This document shows positions 11,155 through 23,485 of a DNA stretch of 64,000 nt, piece after piece. Source of the DNA: Diospyros lotus (taxonomy: Eukaryota; Streptophyta; Magnoliopsida; Ericales; Ebenaceae); assembly GCF_014633365.1 (NCBI RefSeq), contig NC_068341.1, positions 19,202,339 to 19,266,338 on the forward strand, in the 5' to 3' direction. The notes under the pieces were generated by a model. That model was not told where the DNA came from and made no database searches. It saw nothing but the letters and a program-made list of their open reading frames with translations. Within the stretch, counting starts at the first letter, position 1, and each line of letters begins with the position of its first letter. Position numbers and translations under genes: made by a program.

Positions 11155-11980
11155 AGGCCAAATACATATGTAGGTTGTAGGTTGGCTCGCACCAAATTGC
11201 ATTAACAAAATCTTGCACAGACGTAGGATAATATTTCTGCTGAACTATGACAAATAAAATGCCAAATATGTGGATGTAGGGCAATCCGAATTGCAATACC
11301 AAAATCTTGGGACTTTGGCACCTCGCAAAGACCTTTTGATCGCGATAACAATACGAAACTTGGGGCTTTCGTCCACTTTATTAGGGCCCTGTGCGGACAT
11401 AGGCCAATTTTTGTCAAACCGTGACATCAAAACCTTACCACGAATGTAGGCTAAGGAGGGGTCGAACCATATGCCAAAATCTCACTCCATGTCAAGATAA
11501 GCCTCCTTGCAGATATAGGTAACCCTGAACTGTGCCACCAAAAGCGTGGATGTAGGCTACTTTTTGCTAAACCGTGTTAAAAAAATCATTCCTCATGGAT
11601 ATAGGCTTCGTCTGAACCACGCTACCAAAAAGGTGCCTCTGGCCATGGATGTAGTGTTCTTTCAAACCACGATAACAAAATCACAAAGTAGATCCAAGAA
11701 TACGAGCCACATCACCAAAAGTAGTCCTTACCGGATGTAGGTTTCATTTAAATTGCGTCACCCAAAATCTCTCTGATTGCAAAAGTAAGGATTACACGAT
11801 AAACTAACTTAACAAAACCTAGTTGTGAAAGTTGGCATTATATGCCAAACCACTAGAACAAAACGATTGACATTCTCTTCATGGATGTAGACTGAGTCAA
11901 ATCACAAAAACAAAAATTGTAACATCTTACATTGTGCGATAGGAAGGATCATATCAATTTACCCTGATGAGCCTACTTAA

Positions 11981-12042
11981 ACTTCCCAGGAGTCACCTAT
12001 CATTGAGCTACCCTAGCTCAAGCACGCTTAATTCGGGAGCTT
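11981..12042 (-). promoter_or_regulatory. 5S rRNA-like segment in Cassandra LTR (low-coordinate copy)
   Basis: On the minus strand, AAGCTCCCGAATTAAGCGTGC continues into TTGAGCTAGGGTAGCTC and GGTGACTCCTGGGAAGTT. This follows the 3' half of plant 5S rRNA, including the box A-like AAGCGTGCTTG and the GGTGACC-type box C region that bind RNA polymerase III factors. Whether it is transcribed is unknown. Confidence 0.85.
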
Positions 12043-12413
12043 TTATCCACATTCAGTGCAAAAAGTATCCAGCTGGTGTTGTTTCTTTCTTTATTATCCT
12101 CAATATATATACTAGCTTCTCTAAAGTCCATTTTTGGACCTGACCTTGGGTTCTTGGGTTATTACATTATCCTCCCTTGAGCACATGACATTCTTGTCGT
12201 GTAACCTTACAACTGGTCACAAATCTTCTCCCTTTTGGGAGCTGTCATCCTAGAAGCCTATCAGGAGTCGTTCATTGTTCAGGCCCTCGCACCCCGACGT
12301 CACTCCACACTCTCATTGAACCGCCTTCTCCAATGGTCGGTTCTGATACCATTTGTAACATCTCGTATTGAGCGATAGGAAGAACCGGATCAACTTACTG
12401 ATGGGCCTACGCG

Positions 12414-12476
12414 AACTTCTCAAGAGTCACTCATTCTTGAACTACCCTACCTCAAGCACGCTTAACCCGTGAGTTC
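12414..12476 (-). promoter_or_regulatory. 5S rRNA-like segment in Cassandra LTR (high-coordinate copy)
   Basis: Second copy: minus-strand AACTCACGGGTTAAGCGTGC and TTGAGGTAGGGTAGTTC, then AGTGACTCTTGAGAAGTTC. It is more eroded in the box C region than the other copy, but keeps TTAAGCGTGCTTGAG. Confidence 0.85.
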
Positions 12477-12890
12477 TTTATCCACATTCAACCCAAAAAG
12501 TATCTAGCTGGTTTTATTTCCTTCCTTACTATCCTTGATATATATACTAGCTTCTCTAGAGTCATTTCTTGGACCTAACCTTGGGCTCTCAAGGTATTAC
12601 AAAAATCCTCTTACGGTATTCTGGTTGCGAAAGTAGGCATTACATGTTGAACCACTTTAACGAAACCTGGTTGCTGATGTAGGCACTATACATTGAACTG
12701 TTGGAACAAAATGACTAGCATTCTCCTTATAGATGCAGACTGAGTCAAGCTGCGGAAACAAAAATTCTCTTATAGTATTCTATTTGTAGAGGTTGGCATT
12801 GTGTGTTGAATCGCCTTAACAAAATCTCTCCCAGAACTCTATTGTTGACATAAGGTAATCTGAACTACGAAAAAAAAAAAATCTAGAACT

Positions 12891-13384
12891 ACTGCTACAT
12901 TTACCTCAAAGTACACCCAGAAGAAATGATATATGTTTTTTTGCTTCCTTTTATATTATGACAACTCACCATCTTTTTTGCAAAGCAACAACTTGCCTTC
13001 TCTAGCTCATAGTAGGGGAACTGTGGTATTTTTGTTTGTTGTTGTCATAATAGGGAAATGAAAGCAGATGGATTCGACTATAAATCATGTCCTGCCCTAC
13101 TTTGAGGTAATGCATTGTTCAAAGTTAGTTCTTCCATTCTTTTTTTCCCTAACCTTTATGGTTTGACATGATCGAGAAGAATCAGACAGACAAGTGACAA
13201 GTACTCCTAATCTTGTCACTTGCATTACACATATATACATACACAAGCCATGCATTAGGAGCAGTTCCTTAAGAGACCCAAAAAGAATTCTATTTACTTT
13301 TTTTTGTTCAGTACAAGTAACCGAATTTTTCCTATCTAAATCAAAAGAAAAATCTGCAAATGGAACCTACCCTAAAAGGTCAAG
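12891..13384. other. Spacer without recognisable genes
   Basis: No ORF or repeat I can name. A short plus-strand frame at 13194-13439 has no recognisable motif. Confidence 0.4.
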
Positions 13385-15200
13385 CCCATCAAAAAAGTCG
13401 ATAGGTGCCTCTGGAATTTCGAATTGGTCCTTGAACTAATCTACTCAGGAAGATCCTGACAATTTTCGGGGAGGATTAGGATTTGATAGGTATGGATTTG
13501 AGGGTCCTGACGAATTCGGTAGATCATCCTGAGTATCCGTTGTCAAAACCTGTTATGGAGTGCATGGATCTAAATCCTATCCTCCCCAATATGGTGTTTC
13601 CATCCTCGCAACTCCCTCAGAATAAACCAGCTTGGAGAATGTCTCCCCGAGATGCAACATTTCCAATCCATTATAAGCTTTGTAAAACCCTTACTTCTTG
13701 AAGCTTTAAGCATATCATTCTTTTCTTTCGTGATAGTCCCAGGAAAGGTAGTATTCCTTGATGGCTTGGGTGTGGGCTCTAGCCACATTTGCTTGCAAGA
13801 ATGCATTGTCCTTATGCAACTGCTCTCGTTTCCCCAAAATTTTTTCATGTTCTCTAGTGAGAACCAAGTAACCTACCTAGATATCCCCCACCACTGATCG
13901 TTGCGTCTCCCTAATCCCCCTTAATCTCCCTAGCTCGTCCTCCATAGATGTGAGCTTTATTTTTAAGTCTTTATTCTCTGTCCTTAGGTTTTCAACTTGT
14001 CTCTTTTCTTTCCCCAAGTCACAGTTGCAGGTTTAGAACTGATGGCACTTTTGTTGTCAAAATTCCACCTTGCACTCCCGCATCTTGACCGCAAGGGCCC
14101 ATTGGTTAAGGTGAGCATAATTCATTACATTCGCCACAACCATGGCCTAAACCCCTTCAAAAAAAAAAAAAAAAAGCAATCATGTCAAAATCAACTTCAA
14201 AAGCAAAGCTAAGAAGTGCGAATCTTTTACTTATATCAGCAGATGTTCCACCCAATCCATGTCCCTACGCCAGGCTGCATCAATAATTTCCTATTTCTTC
14301 CTCTAGTTGTTCCACAAAGGTAATGATGCCATGCGAAGACTCCAAAGGCTCTCCCCTTGACTCATGGACCTCATCTGTTGGATGTGGGATTATTAGTGAA
14401 GGGATTGACATTGGCTAAAGTGAGGAGCCAACCTCATGTCTTAATCTTTTGTTTTGAAGAATATTCTCGAAACCTTCATCTTTAATAGCCCTCGTTCGCT
14501 GCTCCAGGCCTATGTGAGCATGCGTTTCCACATTCTGTTCTTTTAAAGCCTTCTTCAAGTGATCCATTTCCAAATAATAGTGTCTTGTCTAGAAAATAAA
14601 CTTTTTCTGGGAGAAATCATGCTAGGTGACAACTACACTAGGAAAAATGTTTGAGCTCTCTGTAGGAAGCAAGATTCTTTGGGACAAGTTTTGTGTGCCA
14701 AAATCTCTATCAAAGCGAAGGAACAGTGGGGACCTTTGGGGACCACTACTATTTATAAATCCCTGTATTCAAAAATCGAATTAACGCGTTATCATTGCAC
14801 GCACCTCTTCTAGTTTGACTTTGCACCAAAATGTTATTCACCTTCTTTCTCTCCCAAAAAACCACCTCATGCCCTTTATCTCAAATAATGCCCATTTTCT
14901 TTCCTAGTCAGGGTATGCACCCAAAGTAAACCCTACCTCTTTTGAAATGACTACTTTGTTTCATCTACTATTCCTTCTGAATTTCAACCCAAGCAAAGAG
15001 TGGGGAGTTATTATTGTGGCATAACCTCTTAGGAGAGTCCTCCTAAAGTAACCAAGGTAATTTCCATCCCTGAGGAAGCCATCCATGCAATGAATGACCT
15101 TTTCAAGGTCAAAGTTTGTTTCCCCTAGGAAAGCCTTGATCACCCATCGTCCATCTAGGACGAGCTTCCCATATTTGCATGATTCCCTCTAGTTAAGCTT
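13385..15200 (-). pseudogene. Decayed transposon-like ORF with coiled-coil region
   Basis: Conceptual minus-strand translation gives a protein with many stops and frame changes. The C-terminal side has a long charged helical stretch (about 13750-14010: LRTENKDLKIKLTSMEDELG and similar) followed by AIKEY and, further on, a block with GLEMLHLGETFSKLVYSEGV (about 13600-13680). The upstream part has FLGETNFDLEKVIHCMDGFL (about 15075-15135). The layout resembles the coiled-coil gag-like 'putative gypsy type transposon' proteins of plants (PF04195-like), but I cannot prove it. No LTRs are visible around it. Confidence 0.35.
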
Positions 15201-15944
15201 CATTCTTGGGAGGAACCTAAGGAGATACATCCCCTACCTGCATTTCCCTGTTGCAATGCTACTCACTCGTTCTAACCCTATTTCTTTTTAGGGGTTATTC
15301 CCCATCGGGAGGGGGGTTTCTCCTAAAGGCCCATCCGAGCTTAATCTTGGCATAATATCACAGATGAAGGAGACCCACAACCCTTTCTTTGGAAGGAGCA
15401 TTGCATCCTTGCACTCACATGTCCTTGTTCCCCCATGCTACCTATAAATAGCCCCAAATTGCTCAGTTTCGGGGACAAGACAACACAAGATAAGTTTAGA
15501 CAAACAAAGCACGCGCTAGGTTTAGTAACAACCTTATAGAAATACTCTTTTTCTTCTTGCTTCTCCCTTACATGACTTTTTACATCTTACATTGCATGAC
15601 GACCTCATTTGATTTATGCATCGGAGGGTCCACATGGAAGAAATCCTTGCGTGCCCTTAACTACTTTCTATCTTGCAAACTCGCTTGTAAGATGAAGGAT
15701 CTGTTAGTGATATGCCGTATTGTTAGATTTAGATGACATCTGGCATATGTAATTTATACATGTGATGGTCTATTGTTAGTGTGACGAAAAAGTCATTGAC
15801 CAAGGCAGCATGATTAATTAGGAAAGTGTTTCATGATGTGTTATCTAGTCACGTTGATAAGATCGAACACATAGTTACTTAGTGATGGAAGGATCATAGT
15901 ACACGGTAATCGTCAACTGTAATAAACTCACTTGAAGTTAGACT
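15201..15944. other. Spacer with an isolated TATA-like box
   Basis: Plus-strand ctataaatagcc at about 15442-15453 lies in an LTR- or promoter-like setting, but no transcription unit can be assigned. The rest shows no gene. Confidence 0.35.
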
Positions 15945-18573
15945 TGTAACACCTTACTTTTCCCAAGCGAGCGTTAACTCGAGATTTCGAGAATAGATAT
16001 ATTATTCAATACAACATAAGCCCCTCGATATACATACCCTCATCGTAATCATTTCCCGACAATCCCGATTATACCTTCTCAGCATATCAAAACTAAGACA
16101 AGTAATATCAATCACATCAGCGGAAGCAAGATCGAAACCTCAATGATATATAACCAACAATTTCTTTTACAATAACCAAATCGATATTTCACATAAAAAT
16201 ATCAAAATATTACATAACCTTTGAACATCACAATCATAGACAAAAACCTACAAAAACTAAACATGGCTGCTACATCTTGATGACATCCTTTCCCTTGGCG
16301 CCACTGCTTTCACCTAGAACGTTTGAATATTCCAGGGACATAGTCCAAATTAGATTCTGAATCATCTAAGTGAGAGTTCAAAAATATTTTCATGAATATA
16401 TGCAAAATCATATATAAATCCGACAAATCATGACATGCCCCAGCCTAAGAGAATCCCACACAACATTTAGCCATAACCGGGGAAAATGCAATCTCTCTAA
16501 AGGCGACACGACCATACTAACCCATTGGCAAACCAATTCTGCTTAAGAGGGACAACCTCAACATATGAACCCGGGAATCACCCTATTGTCATTGTTAGGC
16601 ATTACGCTCCTACTCAAAAGCATTCCAAAATCCAACGCAACCCTAGCCCTAAAAGTATCACATCAGCACTATCCCCGGAATCAACGACACCTCGACATTA
16701 ATACTATTGTTCAAAGGAACCTGGGGTGGTGTCCACTCTCAGCCCCGCCACTTGAGCCAACAACCGAGGTGGTGTCCACTCTCAGCCCCGCCACTTGAGC
16801 CAACAACCGAGGTGGTGTCCACTCTCAGCCCCGCCACTTGGGTACCGTAGGGTGAAATCCGTCTTAGCCCCGTCCCAAGTGGGTCACCTAATATTAATCT
16901 TTGGCACACATCCCGAGTGCTATCACTCGAGGGCCACGTCACAGGATTACAACCCACGTCCCACATGGACAACACAACATGCCAATGCCGCAAAATTATA
17001 TCATGCATAAAATCAACATCTCAATGTATGCAATTTACCGTACAAAATCTAATACAGGCGTAAATAATCATTTGTAAAACCATCAATAAACCTAGCCATT
17101 GGGATGAACACTCACAGTAAACCATTTATATGCCACAAACAAGTTTTTTGATAGAACTACTCACCTTTAGACGCTATTCAATTTCCTCGAAAAGCGTGAT
17201 ATACCTCGATTTGCGTGCCCATCTTGAACTTCGCACGAATCACTTCACCTTAAGCCGTAAGGTACCCTAATCATCATATTTATCCAACCATTATAATTTT
17301 CTCCTTAATTTTCTTACATTTTCCTATTTTTCTCCTATTTTTTATCACTAATAATCCAAAATAATTATCTACGCAAGTATTTTCTCAAATATTTTTACAT
17401 AATAATTCATAAAATAATTTTCTAAAAATAATAAAAAAATTTCCAAAAATACCTAAGCCCTCACGCGCGGGCAAGTGGTGCTGCGAGTGAAGACTGGCGT
17501 GTGGCTGCACGCGCCACCGTCTTCTTCGTTGAACCGACTGCCCGCGGTTGCTCCGATGGCCACAAAAGTGGTACCCCCTTGAAGCCCACGAAGAATCAAT
17601 CACGATGCCACCGGTTTCAGGCCGAAAGGCCACCGGAAAGCCCACCAGAAGTCGAGTTGTAGGTCGCAGTAGGCGGACCGCCTCGACTTTCCGGCCACCC
17701 TCGAAATGCCTTCAAATCACCTCTAAAACTCACGAAACTTACCAGAAATGCTCCTTTTGCCTCAAGGATCAAAAGCCTCTTATTGGTTTCCCTCGATTCG
17801 CCCTCAAAACCGAGCAATTTGATGCTCCAAATTCAGCCAAAAACCCTTGGTATTTATAAGCCAAAACCAACCCCCACGTGGCCGATTTCCGGCCATATCT
17901 TCTCCTACACGCCACCAGGACCGTCCTTGGCCATGCCCTGATGAGATTTGCTGCCATTTTTCCTGGATTTTTCGGCCAAATCCATGGCCAGATGGGCCAT
18001 GCATGAGCTAATTTTTGAAAATTGCAGTTTGGCCCTCTTGAGGTTTTTCTTTTGTATTTTGGTCCTTATCCTCAAGCCCTAATCTTCCCAGCACCATCAC
18101 TAAGACCCTCAAGATTAGTACTTCTCATTTCTCCCTTGAAACTTCCAAAAAATTACTGTCTTGATCTCCCTCGGGCAAATTTAGAAAATTATACTTAGGC
18201 CCTGTTGATCGTTTTGACCTTAAATCCACTCGATTCAACCTGGAATCGCTTAAGGCTTGTTCTATACACAAAATACTAGTCCTTGACATGCTCTGTTGAC
18301 TTTTTGGACATCGTCTATAACAATTCGGTATTACGACCTAATTGGCAGTTGTATTTTTGTTGTATCGAAAATTATTCCCGATTTCATTTCTTTTGATGCC
18401 ATAATTCTTTTCTCGGGACGCTTTTCACTGATGTACCATTTTCTTTAGACATCTAAGTCCTGGGGTACTCCCTCCAATTGATTCGGCGATTTATTTTACT
18501 TTTAAACCCATTTTTCGGTACTTTAAATTCACTTAAATTACACGGTGACCTTTCACAGATGTGGGGTATTACA
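15945..18573 (-). mobile_element. Probable solo LTR of a Ty3-type element, 2.6 kb
   Basis: Starts TGTAACACCTTAC and ends GGGGTATTACA, the inverted TGTAAYACC termini common to long Ty3-type LTRs. Flanks are agact (15940-15944) and aggct (18574-18578), a 4-of-5 match consistent with a target duplication. There is no coding frame, primer site or second LTR. The interior has a perfect 43-base tandem repeat and a GC-rich stretch (17455-17960). Minus orientation is guessed from a TATA-like motif near 17127. It could instead be another noncoding element with similar ends. Confidence 0.55.
16725..16840. repeat. Perfect 43-bp tandem repeat, 2.7 copies
   Basis: Units start at 16725, 16768 and 16811 and are identical over the shared length (ggtggtgtccactctcagcc is the first part of each). 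The identity shows recent expansion within an otherwise old LTR. Confidence 0.95.
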
Positions 18574-18659
18574 AGGCTTCACTGCTTTCTATATTGTCTT
18601 AGACTACTGTTAGGTGTTTTTCAAAGCCTCTCAAATCGTCACCAGAATATGGAGAGATT

Positions 18660-19092
18660 TAAGGGTGTTAAAAAAAAATTGTTAAATCGTGAAAATTAAC
18701 CGCACCGCATTGCGTTATTTTTTCAAGGGAATGGATTGAGATGGTTTGAGAAATCTATAAACCGTGTGATTTGTGATTTGATAAAAATAATTTCAGTTTT
18801 TAACTGAATCACCCAACTATTAAAAGTTTAGCAATATGAAAATTAAAAAAATAAAACCCTAAAGTCTAAACAATTTTTTCTACCCCATCTCCTATCGACA
18901 CTCTTTACCTTTCATCCTTCCCTTTCAACTCTTTTACTAAAAACCCAAACTGTGAAAACCACACCGAATTTTGTGGTGCGGTCTATGGAGACCAAATCAG
19001 ATCGCGCGGTTTGGAGTAATAAAAAAATGCACATATAGTTTGACGTAATGAAAAGAGTTTAGACCGCCCAAATTGCACTGCGAACACCCCTA
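18660..19092. mobile_element. hAT-like nonautonomous element
   Basis: Inverted ends TAAGGGTGTT (18660) and AACACCCCTA (to 19092) fit the TAGGGGTG-type hAT terminus. Flanking octamers gagagatt (18652-18659) and gaatgatt (19093-19100) match at 6 of 8 positions, the length expected for hAT. Internal accgcaccgcattgcg and tgtggtgcggtct motifs face each other near the ends. No transposase. Confidence 0.55.
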
Positions 19093-20190
19093 GAATGATT
19101 CATGTGATGGGTCGAGGTGTTTTATCCAGTGCCAAATGAGTTTTGGTGCTATTTGTTTGCTAGCAGACAATGAAGCTATAAAGTCACATACCATATAGTG
19201 TAGCATCTGGTATCGACATTGTGCACCTGTTGGTCTCGGACATTATTAATAGTTAATGGTGGTTTTGTGTATGTCATTAAGTGTTAATGACAGCGATTCG
19301 TTAAATGTCACTAGGCCGGGTTATAGTTCGCTAATTATTAGTGGATCAGATTGCAGTTTCTTCTAGAAATAACAGCAGAGTCAACTACTCCATTCGGATA
19401 GTCGACTGTCGGGACAGTCGACTCCCTGAGGCTATTGGTCGACTCTCACATCGCCCTAGTGAAAAATTAGTGCGATACACATGGCACAAAATTAGAGGGG
19501 GTGGTGGGGGTGCTTTAGCAAAGGAAATTGGATAGAAAGGAGAAGAGGATGTGCGTGTGTCTTAGCTTCTGTTTCTTCTCTATTCTTTGTCTTTTTCTAC
19601 TTCTATTTTGATTAATTACACAGAGTGTGAGTGTTAGGCGCAGTAAATTCTGGAGTGTCCGGTGAGACACACAAGTGCTGGTGAATCGAAACCCTCAATC
19701 TAGCACAGGACAAAGGTCACGTATTGATACTGGGTAGCTAGCTAGGTGTGAACAGATTAGGTCCACCATAGCTTGAGGTGGATGGAATCGATCTCAGTAT
19801 TGAAACAGTTTCTATACTCATTCTAACATCAGACTATAGGTATGTCATTTATTGTATTTTATTGAATGAAATATTGTGTTGTTTAAATACTCAAGTTGTG
19901 TATGATGTGTGTATTTATGTATTCTGCTACGTATCTTTGATGTGTAAAAATTTTTAAATTCACCTACACCAATATTCTAAGAGGATCTCTCACCACCTCT
20001 CAGCAACTCCAGTTCCTTTTACTCCACAACTCTGCCAACCAGAAAATCAAGCATCTTCTGGGTCAATGGATCGGGTCCATCCCAGATGACCTCATTCTCT
20101 CTCGAGTCTTGCAATTAAGGTCAAAAGCCCAAGGAGTGCCTTTAGTTATTTCGGCTACTCGCTGGGTTTCCTCACAATAAATAAATTTTA
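19093..20190. other. Spacer with a small inverted-repeat motif
   Basis: The only local structure is gtcgactgtcgggacagtcgac at about 19402-19423, a near-perfect palindrome. The rest (attaattacacagagtgtgagtg onward) may be remnants of an older retroelement, but no LTR pair is visible. Confidence 0.35.
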
Positions 20191-20560
20191 ATTATTCTAT
20201 CTCGACAACAACAATAAGCAATGGTAAATAATTGAATTAATATATATATATATGATAATTTTAAACATATTAAATTTATTATTATTATTTAAAATTTGAT
20301 AGTTTTATTAACTATAAAATTTTAAATAAATTTATTAATATATTTATAAACTAGACTGTTCATGAGTTATTCGTGAACTTTTAATCGAACATGTTTACGA
20401 ATTTTTAATCAAATGTGTTTAGGAGTCTTTGATTAAACATGTTTGCAAATTAAACTCAACTTTGACTCATTTATCTTAATTTAAAATGAACTTTTATCAA
20501 GTTGAACACCGAATCGCCCGTGAATAACTCGACTCATTTGCCGCCTTAGTTTCAACCTAA
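20191..20560. other. AT-rich stretch, possible decayed hAT-like end
   Basis: Repeated cgaacatgtttacgaatttt / attaaacatgtttgcaaatt motifs and a terminal gaataactcgactcatttgc resemble the subterminal regions of degenerate hAT-like elements. No matching termini or target duplication were found. Confidence 0.25.
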
Positions 20561-20771
20561 AAGATGACTACATCCAAACTTATTATTCGACCTCAATTAT
20601 TTATATTTATAATAAACATATTTACATTAAATATTAATGTAGTGTTTGTTAAAAAAAATAAGATACGAATCTAGAAAGAGTAGATGGCGCGGGCAATAAA
20701 TGAAGGCTAATAGGAGGGTCGTATAACATAAGAGCAAGCGGACAGAGATGGACAGCTGTGAGGGTGTGTGC

Positions 20772-20850
20772 CATGTGTGGAAATGTGATTGGAAGATGTG
20801 GAGGACACGTGGAATGAATGTGGAGGACATGTGTGGAAATGTGATTGGGT
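20772..20850. repeat. 56-bp-period duplication with a G-box
   Basis: catgtgtggaaatgtgattg occurs at 20772 and again at 20828. Between them, gaggacacgtgg contains CACGTG (20806-20811). CCAAT-type (attgg) and G-box motifs together look promoter-like, but no coding region follows. Confidence 0.5.
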
Positions 20851-21101
20851 GTGCCATGGGTCTTCGTTGGCGGGTAGTGGAGACTGGGAAGAGCTGACCC
20901 GTTCTGCTTCCAGAAAGAGTAGATGCTGTCAAACTCAAAAGGAAAGGAAAATATATGCCAAAACCATCCCCTCGCCCTCAGCCTCATATCATATCACAAT
21001 TTTATTTGATTAATTTGTTTCAAAAAATAGTTCAGCCTTTAAAAAATAAATAAATAAATGGGAAGATATTTTAGTTAGTTCTAAAATGGTTAACCTACCA
21101 A

Positions 21102-21124
21102 ACACACACACACACACACACACA
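21102..21124. repeat. (AC)n microsatellite
   Basis: Uninterrupted AC dinucleotide run of about 11 units. Confidence 0.95.
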
Positions 21125-22230
21125 AAACTTACATCAAATACAAAATAATGACAAATATGTTTCAAAATTTTTATTATTTTAATTTCAAATATAAAAATAT
21201 GAATTACAAAAATCGACCTAAACCAAACCCACCCTCAAATTGTAATTTCTCTGAATGTTTTTAAATATATGATGAGTTATAATTTAAAAAAAAAAATCAA
21301 ACTAATGCTTTGAAATTTGATTAGAGAACAGATCTGTCTCAAATATGATGTCCTGTCCCACTGCAGGTGCGGGTCCATGCTGCTATCATAGTCAACCAGC
21401 TTATTTTGTATACTTCAAATAAAACAACTGTTATGACAACAGCACCAATATTCAAAACTCAAAAAGTTTTAATTTCCTTATGAAGTGAGATTAGCTATGT
21501 GAAACAAACCATGCAATACCTTTTTACAACTCCACTAAACACGTCTTTAAATATTTATTTATTATTTGGTTTCATAAATTTGTTTGAGATTGACTTGTTA
21601 AATTAAAATATAAAATTCTTAATGTTAAAAGGACCAATGATTCATCTCACATTAATAAACCCAATAAATTCAACTACTACTTTGGTTAAAGATTCATGAT
21701 GTTACATTTATGCTCATCTAAAACTTATGATCATATGCATACATATAATATAGTTTTTTTCTTTCAACTCGCCATCCACCTTAATGTTTAATGACACAAT
21801 TAGATGGAGGAGGGTTATAGTATTATTATTATTATAAAACTAAAACTAAAATACAAATTTTGATATGCTATTAAAAAAAAAAAAATTAAAGTTTCACCAT
21901 AACCATTGAAACCAAACACAACATTTTATACAACATTAAAAAATAAATAAATAAAACTATTACAAAATTAAAACAAGTCAAAATTTTAGTATTTTTAATA
22001 ATTTAATTATTCTGAAATCTATCATAACCTTGGAAATGGTATTTGTGGTGAACAAACATGAGAGTGAAAGGTGCATGGGCATGCCAATAAGGTGGTGGTA
22101 ATCCATTATTAGTTGAGAAAAATTCTCAAGGATGAGGGTTCCAATTTTGGAAGTGTCGTTTTCACTATTTTCTCATGACTTGGTATACAGTCCATAGGTT
22201 TAATGGTATAAGAGCCTTTGATGTTAATAT

Positions 22231-22379
22231 GGACACCCTAATAAGGAATTTTATTCGAGACTTAAAAAAGTCCTGGACAATCAAGTATCCCCCCCGCCCG
22301 GGGAATAAGGAATTTACTCAAAGACTTAAAAGCAATGGACAATCAAGTATCCCCCACCACCACCCCCCCCCCCCCCCCC
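22231..22379. repeat. Local duplication ending in an 18-base poly-C tract
   Basis: A block ending tggacaatcaagtatccccc occurs at about 22235-22292 and again at 22305-22355. The second copy runs into a C tract (22362-22379). Such long C runs are prone to slippage and assembly error. Confidence 0.75.
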
Positions 22380-23460
22380 AATAAACAACTAATATATGTA
22401 CTCCCTCGTGTGTAACAATTAAACAGCCTCATTGACTTAACCAGAGTCTTAAAGTTTACCTTTTTCCTGAGGGAAAAAATATTGCATTGCATGCGGGGTT
22501 TGGCCATCAAAAAGGGGAGGCGTCTTTGCGATAGAAAGAAAAGAAATAATCATATCCATAATCTAATAAGGTGCAGTTCTCAAAATATAATAAGCATGTT
22601 TTAACTTTACTTAGATATGCTCAGCTCAACACAAAAAAAAAAAAAAAAACTATACATTATTTATTACCTTTCTCATCCTTGGAATGTAAGTGGGCAACTG
22701 AGTGAGATTTCAGGTCCACGTCCGACAATCACCTCTCTCCAATAGTTTCACATCTCAAATATTTTCTTTTTGCCAAACAGATTGCAGATCCTTCCCCCTT
22801 ATGGTAATTACATTGTGTTCTAATTACAATCTTAATTTAATCATATGAGATTGATTGCAAAAATTGTAATTCGTCAATCATATTCAACACAAGCGAGTTT
22901 GAGTTTGAGTTGTAAAGTCAGCCTCTTTTAACATAAACTAATGTAAAAATTGCTTATAAACATAATCATTGAAAGTAAAGAATTTCATGCACTAACACCA
23001 CCCTAATCATCTCTAAACTAAAATTAGCATGGAGATTGAGCACTAAGCAAGGAAGGTTGTCGTGAATTTCCTCATCCACTTATTAAAAAAAATAAATAGT
23101 AAATAATTTCTGGGGCCCTGGCGGCAGTGGTTGGTTGGTTCCTATACTAGTCTTTTTTCTACACAATAGAAAATTCAAAACCAAACCTGTGCGCTAATTA
23201 ATACAATCTTGCTTTACACAAAGCAATAATACCTACAAATTTTAGGCATTAATTAATAAACTCCATAGTGACATAAGCTGTTGTCACACTTCTAGATTTA
23301 CTTCATATTGAATAATTCACTATTTGCATGACATCAAAACTCTTGTGTCTTTGCATACTGTAAGTCCATCTGTCTTGACTGCATTATGATGACATCATTT
23401 GTATCCTTCATAACTGTGAAAACAAAAGCCCATCCAAACAGATTCTGCGCTCCCTTAGCT

Positions 23461-23485
23461 ATATATATATATATATATATATATA
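23461..23485. repeat. (AT)n microsatellite
   Basis: Continuous AT run of about 12 units. A second, shorter tatatata run follows at about 23520. Confidence 0.95.

Larger units (their letters stand above)
11918..12601 (-). mobile_element. Cassandra TRIM retrotransposon
   Basis: A complete 684-base element with two LTRs (11918-12166 and 12354-12601), each starting TGTAA and ending TTACA, flanked by the exact 5-base duplication aaaat (11913-11917 and 12602-12606). On the minus strand the internal 187 bases begin with a tRNA-iMet primer site (TGGTATCAGAACC, about 12339-12351) and end in a purine tract (AAGGGAGGATAA, next to 12167). Each LTR contains a 5S rRNA-like segment, the defining trait of Cassandra. 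There is no coding capacity, as expected for a TRIM. LTRs differ at many sites, so the insertion is not recent. It sits inside the tandem array. Confidence 0.92.
11155..12890. repeat. Degenerate tandem array of about 20 units
   Basis: Repeated units of roughly 40-60 bases follow the pattern gtggatgtaggc, a variable stretch, then tgaaccacg and ataacaaaatc. Clear examples start near 11268, 11429, 11547, 11599, 11654 and 11735, and after the Cassandra insertion near 12637, 12674 and 12788. The unit resembles the U5 end of Copia LTRs (gtggacgtaggc ... gaaccacgt), so the array may have grown from an LTR end; that origin is inference. It is interrupted by the element at 11918-12601. Confidence 0.65.

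Noticed and set aside
15432..15540. TATA-containing stretch as a gene promoter or LTR
   Set aside because: A good TATA-like box is present, but no partner LTR, primer site or coding region follows.
20627..20987. Overlapping minus-strand ORFs of 103 and 112 codons
   Set aside because: They read the duplicated G-box block; composition is rich in H, P, T and S with no motif, and neither frame is supported by context.
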